A program made the translations under genes and the position numbers. From Pseudomonas fluorescens (GTDB lineage Bacteria; Pseudomonadota; Gammaproteobacteria; Pseudomonadales; Pseudomonadaceae), in assembly GCF_001708445.1 (NCBI RefSeq), contig NZ_CP015637.1, positions 869,001 to 933,000 on the forward strand: DNA of 64,000 nt, written 5' to 3'. Shown piece by piece: positions 59,484 through 64,000 of the stretch. The notes beneath the pieces are model-generated. The model saw only the letters and a program-made list of their open reading frames with translations, searched no databases and was not told the origin of the DNA. How positions within the stretch are numbered: position 1 is the stretch's first letter; every line of letters begins with the position of its first letter.

Positions 59484-59542
59484 ATCCCGCGCCTGATGCA
59501 GTACAATCGCGACTTTTAATCGCCAACCAGCCGGCCATTCCC

Positions 59543-60820
59543 ATGATCGAACCCAAGCGCGTCCTGCGCGCCCTCGCCGAACACTGGGCCCTACTTGAGC
59601 CACTGTGCGAACACTTCGACCAAGGCACGCTGAGCCTGGGCGAGTTGCGCGCACAACTGGCCGCCCAACAATTGGACAGCACGCCCCAGGACATCACCAG
59701 CCTGCTGGACGTGTGGATTCGCCTGGATATCCTGGTACCTGTCGCCAAGAGCCCGAACCGTTTCGAGCTCAATGCACAGATCCACGACTTCCTCGCCTAT
59801 CTTCGCAAGGAGCACCGGCTTGGCCTGTGCCTGGAAATCGAAGCTTACCTGCGCCACCTCGAGCGCTTGGCCGGTTATATCCAGGACGCCTTCGACATCC
59901 GTGATGGCCACGACCTGGCGCGGCAACTGCGCCTGCTGGACATGCGTGTGCGCGACGTACTGAAAAAACTCGCCAACGACGAACAGGCCCTCGCTGCCGT
60001 GGCCGACCGCGCCAAGACCAGCGACCGGCAGATCCCGTTGCGCCAGCGTTATGCCGAAGTCCTGGCGACCTGGGATGAATACGTCGAACCGATGATCCAA
60101 CTGGTGAACGCCGACGGCGCCTTCGAGCAAGGCGTGCGCAAGGTGGAGAATGTGCTGCTGCGCATGCTCACCGAGCAACAGCGCCTCGGCCACCTGGTGG
60201 ACGACGACATGCTGCTGCGTACCCACGCGCGCATTCTCGAGATGCAGACCAGCGCCCAACTGACCTTGCGTCACGCACGGGAACTGCTGTTGCCACTGCG
60301 TGAAGAAGCACGTCGGCACAACGCCGTGACCCGTGGCGCAGCACTCGCGCTATCGGCCATCCGCCGCAAAGGCCTGGATGCCGTGCCGCAGGCCGCGATG
60401 CCGATGTTTACCCGGCCGCAAAGCACCTTCCTTGGCAGCGCGAGTCAGGTTGAGGCCTATGTATACGCCCTGGCGAACTTCGAGCCGAAACCGGCGCGTT
60501 TCCCCAAGGCGCACAAGTCCCATAAAGGCGAAGCCCAGCGCGCACCGCGCACGGTCAAGGAAATGCTCGAACGCTGCGAAGACGCGCTGCCGATGCCGGA
60601 CCTGATGACCTGGCTGCTGGAACAGGAGCCGGACGGCGCCACCGACGAATTGCTGTATTGGTTCTCACGCCTGTCCCGCGAAAAACGCTTCAAGCGCGAG
60701 CGTCTGGAACGCCGCGATTACCACACACACGAGCACCAGGTCAGCCTGCGCTCATTCGCCCTGCTCCCGGCCAGCCCTGACGCGGCCGAGCATTCTGCGA
60801 GCACTCCTTATGCATCTTGA
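59543..60820 (+). CDS. mksF: Condensin subunit MksF (kleisin)
   Basis: 425 residues, mostly helical, with a winged-helix-like N-terminus ('TLSLGELRAQLAAQQLDSTP') and C-terminal coiled parts. The order mksF-mksE-mksB is that of the MukBEF-like condensin described in P. aeruginosa. It bridges the two heads of the SMC protein MksB. Its end overlaps mksE by 11 bp. Confidence 0.88.
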   Translation: MIEPKRVLRALAEHWALLEPLCEHFDQGTLSLGELRAQLAAQQLDSTPQDITSLLDVWIRLDILVPVAKSPNRFELNAQIHDFLAYLRKEHRLGLCLEIEAYLRHLERLAGYIQDAFDIRDGHDLARQLRLLDMRVRDVLKKLANDEQALAAVADRAKTSDRQIPLRQRYAEVLATWDEYVEPMIQLVNADGAFEQGVRKVENVLLRMLTEQQRLGHLVDDDMLLRTHARILEMQTSAQLTLRHARELLLPLREEARRHNAVTRGAALALSAIRRKGLDAVPQAAMPMFTRPQSTFLGSASQVEAYVYALANFEPKPARFPKAHKSHKGEAQRAPRTVKEMLERCEDALPMPDLMTWLLEQEPDGATDELLYWFSRLSREKRFKRERLERRDYHTHEHQVSLRSFALLPASPDAAEHSASTPYAS

Positions 60821-61517
60821 TCTATCCGAACTGTCCCAGCTGGCGCCGATTTTTCGCGAGCTGTTCAAGGGTTACCACGTCAGCCGCCGCGACCCGGAGC
60901 TGTACGCGCAACTGTCGAATTTCCAGGATCAGTACCGTACGCTGTTCAAGGCCCTTGGCTTTGAGCTGGTGTGCGATACCCGGGGCTTCTACTACTTCGT
61001 ACCCGACTCCGCCATTGCCAGCGCGCAGGTGAACAAGACCGCCCAACGCCTGGCGTTGTTCACCTTCATCATCGTCGAGCATTTGGCCGACCAGGGCCGC
61101 GACCCGATTGCCGTGCTCGACGGTGGCAGCCTGGGCCGCGACGAACTGCCCTCGTTGTTGGAAAAGTACCGCGACCTGTTTATCCAGGCCGAAGTGCAGA
61201 CCCAGGAAGAACTCGAAGAAAAAATCATGCGCCGCATGACCCAATTGGGTTTTGCCAGCGAAGACAACGGTATTTATCGCTTCCTGCCGCCGATGCACCG
61301 CTTCCTCGATGTGTGCCTGTCGGTGCAGCAGGACCGCGACCTGGCGGCCAGCGTGCACAGCGTGTTGCCGTTGCCTGCACCGGTGATCATCGACGAAGAC
61401 AGCGATGAAAAACTGCTGAAGACCGATGACCCGTTGGACTTGAGTGATTTTGACGACGAAAGCGAAGAAGACGCCCTGGCCCGCGCCATTGCCGAAGAAC
61501 AGGAGACCGACGCATGA
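60810..61517 (+). CDS. mksE: Condensin subunit MksE
   Basis: 235 residues. Winged-helix KITE-like protein ('LSQLAPIFRELFKGYHVSRR', 'RRMTQLGFASEDNGIYRFLP') with an acidic tail ('LSDFDDESEEDALARAIAEE'). Dimerises and binds MksF. It overlaps both neighbours, by 11 bp with mksF and by 4 bp with mksB. Confidence 0.9.
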   Translation: MHLDLSELSQLAPIFRELFKGYHVSRRDPELYAQLSNFQDQYRTLFKALGFELVCDTRGFYYFVPDSAIASAQVNKTAQRLALFTFIIVEHLADQGRDPIAVLDGGSLGRDELPSLLEKYRDLFIQAEVQTQEELEEKIMRRMTQLGFASEDNGIYRFLPPMHRFLDVCLSVQQDRDLAASVHSVLPLPAPVIIDEDSDEKLLKTDDPLDLSDFDDESEEDALARAIAEEQETDA

Positions 61518-64000
61518 GCAAGGAACGCTACGGCATCCGCCGCTTCGCCCTATTGAACACCGCCGGCTACAGCCTGGGCCTGTTCCCGCTGGAAGAGCCT
61601 CTGTCGGTGTATGGCGCGAACAACCTGGGTAAATCCGCGTCGATCAACGCCTTGCAGTTCCCGATCCTGGCGCGCATGTCGGACATGAGTTTCGGCAAGT
61701 ACACCCTGGAACAATCGCGGCGCTTCTACTTTGCCACCGACACCAGCTACATCCTCGTAGAGGTCTCCCTGCCCCACGGCCCGCATGTGATCGGCGTGGT
61801 CGGTCGCGGCCCGGGAGGCGGCTTTGGTCACCAGTTCTTCGCCTACGCCGGCAAGCTGGACCTGGCCCACTACCAGAAAAACGACACCTGCCTGCGTCAG
61901 AAAGAACTGTTCACCAACCTGGAGCGCGAGGGCCTGAAAGCCTACGAGCTCAAGCCCGATGAACTACGCCGTTTGCTGGTGGGCGGCCACACGTCGATCC
62001 CGCTGGACCTGACCCTGATCCCGCTGCGTTCCACCAGCGAACAGAGCCTGAAGACCTTCCGCGCACTGTTTATCAACCTGCTGCACATGCGCGAAATCAC
62101 CGCGGCCAAGCTCAAGCAATTGTTCCTCGATGCGTTCGAGCACAGCCTGCGCTCCGGCAGTGTCGATTACATCGCCGCGTGTGAAGAAGCCTTCCGCGAC
62201 GTGCGACGCATGGAGCAGGACTACAACTCCCTGGTCGCCGCAGGACCGCTGGTTGAAGCACTGGCCAATGGTGTGAAACAGCGCGACATCCTGCGTGGCA
62301 AATTGCATCGCCTGTCGCCGCTGCTGGACTCGCTGCTGGGCACCTGGTCGGACTACGCCAGTGCGCGCAAGGAAGAGCTGACCATCCAGGCCGAGCACTA
62401 CCGCAACGAGCAGGACGCGTTGCAAAACGACCAGCGCGGCGGCACCCAGGAGCTGATGCGCCTGGAGCGGGAAATCAGCGGTATCCAGCGTTGGCTGGGC
62501 GAGCTGTCGGTGCTCAAGCATCGATTTGCCCTGGTCGATGACGTCAAGGTGCTGGAACAACAGCTGTTGGCGGCCAAGGATGCCCACGATGAACTGGCCG
62601 GCGCCCTGGCGCAGTCACGGCAGTTCAGCGCCGAGGATTTGGACGAGCGTCTGCGCGACCTGGAAAAACGCTTGAAGTCGGTCAAGCAGCAGCTTGATCA
62701 CGCGGATAACAATAGCTACGCCAAACTGCGTGAAGAATTCTCACAGCAGGATGTCGAGCGTCTGATGCGCTTGTTCAACAGTTCTCTGTTCAGCCTGCCG
62801 TTGGGCGAGCATGGCATTACGCTGGATGAGGACGGCCAGTGGGTCAAATCCCTGGAACTGATCCTGGATGGCTTCAAGGGCGAGCGTTTCGAAGTGCCGG
62901 GGCTGTCCATCGACATCTCGCACATCGAGCCCCCGGCATTACAGGCCCTGGCGGATCGCGCGGCATTGCGTGACCAGAAAGAACGCCTGGAGAAAGAACT
63001 CAAGCAGCTCAAGACCCAGCAGGCCGTGGCCTCTGACCGTGCCGCGAGCAAGACCCAGACTGAAGCGCTGTACCAGCAGGTGCTGGACGCACAAAAAGCC
63101 CTCGAAGACTTCCGCCGCGCGCAGACCCTGAGCGCCGAAGAAGGTGAGAAGCTGGAACAGCTGGCGCAAATGGAAGCCGCCCAGGATGAACTGAAGCGCT
63201 CCAGCGATGCGTTCACCGAACGTGTCCAGCAACTGTCGGCCAAGCTGCAACTGGTCGGTCGCCAGATCGGCGATATGGAAGCCAAGCAACGCACCCTGGA
63301 TGACGCCTTGCGCCGTCGTCAGTTGCTGCCGGCGGACTTGCCGTTCGGCACGCCGTTCATGGACCCGGTCGACGACTCCATGGACAACCTGTTGCCGCTG
63401 CTCAATGACTATCAGGACAGCTGGCAGGGCTTGCTGCGCGCTGATGGCCAGATCGAAGCGCTGTACGCCCAGGTACGCCTCAAGGGCGTGGCCAAGTTCG
63501 ACAGCGAGGATGACGTGGAGCGTCGCCTGCAACTGCTGATCAACGCCTATGCGCACCGTACCGATGAAGCACTGACCCTCGGCAAGGCACGGCGTGCGGC
63601 AGTCACCGATATCGCGCGGACCCTGCGCAATATCCGCAGCGACTATGACAGCCTTGAGCACCAGTTGGCATTGTTCAACCGCGAGATCAACAAGCGCCAG
63701 GTGTCCAACCTGCAAAGCTTCCGTATCGTGCTGGCGCCCAACAAGGAAGCCCTCAAGCATATCGACCAGATCATCCACAGTGCCGGTCAGTATGAAGAAG
63801 GCGAAACCCTGTCGGTGTTCGACCTCAGCCAGAGCGCCGAGCAGGACAACAAGAACGAAGAGGCCAAGGAATACCTGGCGCGCCTGGTAGCGGCAAACCA
63901 TAACCAGTTGGGCCTCAAGGATTTGTTCGAGTTGGCCTTCGAGATCACCAAGGTGCATGGTCAGCCGGTGATCCACACCGACATCGATGGTGCCGCGTCC
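61514..64000 (+). CDS. mksB: Condensin SMC-like ATPase MksB (partial, runs off window)
   Basis: 829 codons visible without a stop. Walker A as 'YGANNLGKSASINALQFP' near residue 34, then a globular head part to ~200 and long coiled-coil stretches (~280-700) typical of SMC/MukB proteins. The distal Walker B/signature half lies beyond the edge. Uses ATP to loop and compact DNA. The ATG overlaps the mksE stop (ATGA). Whether an mksG nuclease gene follows, which would make it a plasmid-defence (Wadjet-like) set, cannot be seen. Confidence 0.92.
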   Translation, partial: MSKERYGIRRFALLNTAGYSLGLFPLEEPLSVYGANNLGKSASINALQFPILARMSDMSFGKYTLEQSRRFYFATDTSYILVEVSLPHGPHVIGVVGRGPGGGFGHQFFAYAGKLDLAHYQKNDTCLRQKELFTNLEREGLKAYELKPDELRRLLVGGHTSIPLDLTLIPLRSTSEQSLKTFRALFINLLHMREITAAKLKQLFLDAFEHSLRSGSVDYIAACEEAFRDVRRMEQDYNSLVAAGPLVEALANGVKQRDILRGKLHRLSPLLDSLLGTWSDYASARKEELTIQAEHYRNEQDALQNDQRGGTQELMRLEREISGIQRWLGELSVLKHRFALVDDVKVLEQQLLAAKDAHDELAGALAQSRQFSAEDLDERLRDLEKRLKSVKQQLDHADNNSYAKLREEFSQQDVERLMRLFNSSLFSLPLGEHGITLDEDGQWVKSLELILDGFKGERFEVPGLSIDISHIEPPALQALADRAALRDQKERLEKELKQLKTQQAVASDRAASKTQTEALYQQVLDAQKALEDFRRAQTLSAEEGEKLEQLAQMEAAQDELKRSSDAFTERVQQLSAKLQLVGRQIGDMEAKQRTLDDALRRRQLLPADLPFGTPFMDPVDDSMDNLLPLLNDYQDSWQGLLRADGQIEALYAQVRLKGVAKFDSEDDVERRLQLLINAYAHRTDEALTLGKARRAAVTDIARTLRNIRSDYDSLEHQLALFNREINKRQVSNLQSFRIVLAPNKEALKHIDQIIHSAGQYEEGETLSVFDLSQSAEQDNKNEEAKEYLARLVAANHNQLGLKDLFELAFEITKVHGQPVIHTDIDGAAS

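Noticed and set aside
1..64000. CRISPR array, complete insertion sequence or prophage
   Set aside because: No regularly spaced repeats, transposase or phage structural genes were seen; the only mobile trace is the integrase stub at 12079.

Overview
The window looks like a chromosomal segment of a fluorescent-group Pseudomonas. The evidence is high GC, an Hrp1-type (rsp/rsc-like) type III secretion cluster, OprD-family porins, a CzcRS/CzcCBA metal-efflux locus, two REPIN-type palindromes (GTGGGAGGGGGCTTGCCCCC type), and the gene string carbonic anhydrase / rimI / psi subunit / mksFEB known from P. aeruginosa. The species assignment is inferred from gene content, not from a marker gene.

Layout. 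(1) 1-11462: half of a type III secretion gene cluster. The tail of an hrpC-type operon (hrpT end, hrpV) enters from the left and converges on the hrpJ operon, read leftward as hrpJ-hrcV-hrpQ-hrcN-hrpO-hrpP-hrcQ-hrcR-hrcS-hrcT-hrcU. A divergent hrpL sigma-factor gene lies to the right. The control circuit is visible: a sigma-54 site before hrpL and a canonical hrp box (GGAACC-N16-CCACACA) before hrpJ. hrcQ is one ORF but has a T8 run exactly where P. syringae splits the gene into hrcQA and hrcQB. (2) 11838-15192: tRNA-Met followed by a decaying islet bounded by an imperfect ~80-bp direct repeat. It holds an integrase stub, a small membrane protein, an unusual chemotaxis-like protein and a broken chemoreceptor. 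(3) 15227-16579: an OprD-family porin. (4) 16842-29465: a probable organosulfur-scavenging locus, with a leftward Liv-type ABC transporter headed by a degenerate AMP-ligase-like protein, and a rightward series of SsuD-, amidohydrolase-, DszC-, DszA- and DszC/SfnB-like genes. Sigma-54-type promoters precede the first gene and the DszA-like gene. (5) 29659-36446: assorted metabolic genes (PhzF-like, gamma-glutamyltransferase, YfiH/laccase-domain, Ddl, LysE exporter, AraC regulator, flavin reductase). (6) 36689-47619: a heavy-metal island with a DUF2790 protein, an OprD-like porin, czcRS, czcCBA and czcD. Four copies of a GTAATGT-containing box were found; at three, a -10-like hexamer starts exactly 38 nt from the box. 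One of these promoters appears to drive a short structured RNA between the porin gene and czcR. (7) 47839-52103: three organic-acid transporters (GntP, MHS-type MFS, AtoE). (8) 52141-53101: a HepT/MntA toxin-antitoxin pair and a coding remnant. (9) 53288-58045: a Tat-exported phosphoesterase, a secreted protein of unknown function, a SET-domain protein, carbonic anhydrase and an acidic small protein. (10) 58167-64000: rimI, the DNA polymerase III psi subunit gene, then mksF-mksE-mksB (condensin; mksB runs off the window), with two perfect DnaA boxes between holD and mksF.

The main points for follow-up are the metal-box promoter geometry and the candidate sRNA beside oprD/czcRS, the homopolymer at the HrcQA/HrcQB junction, and the sigma-54 organosulfur locus. 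All functional calls come from reading motifs, translated sequence and context; no database search was run.
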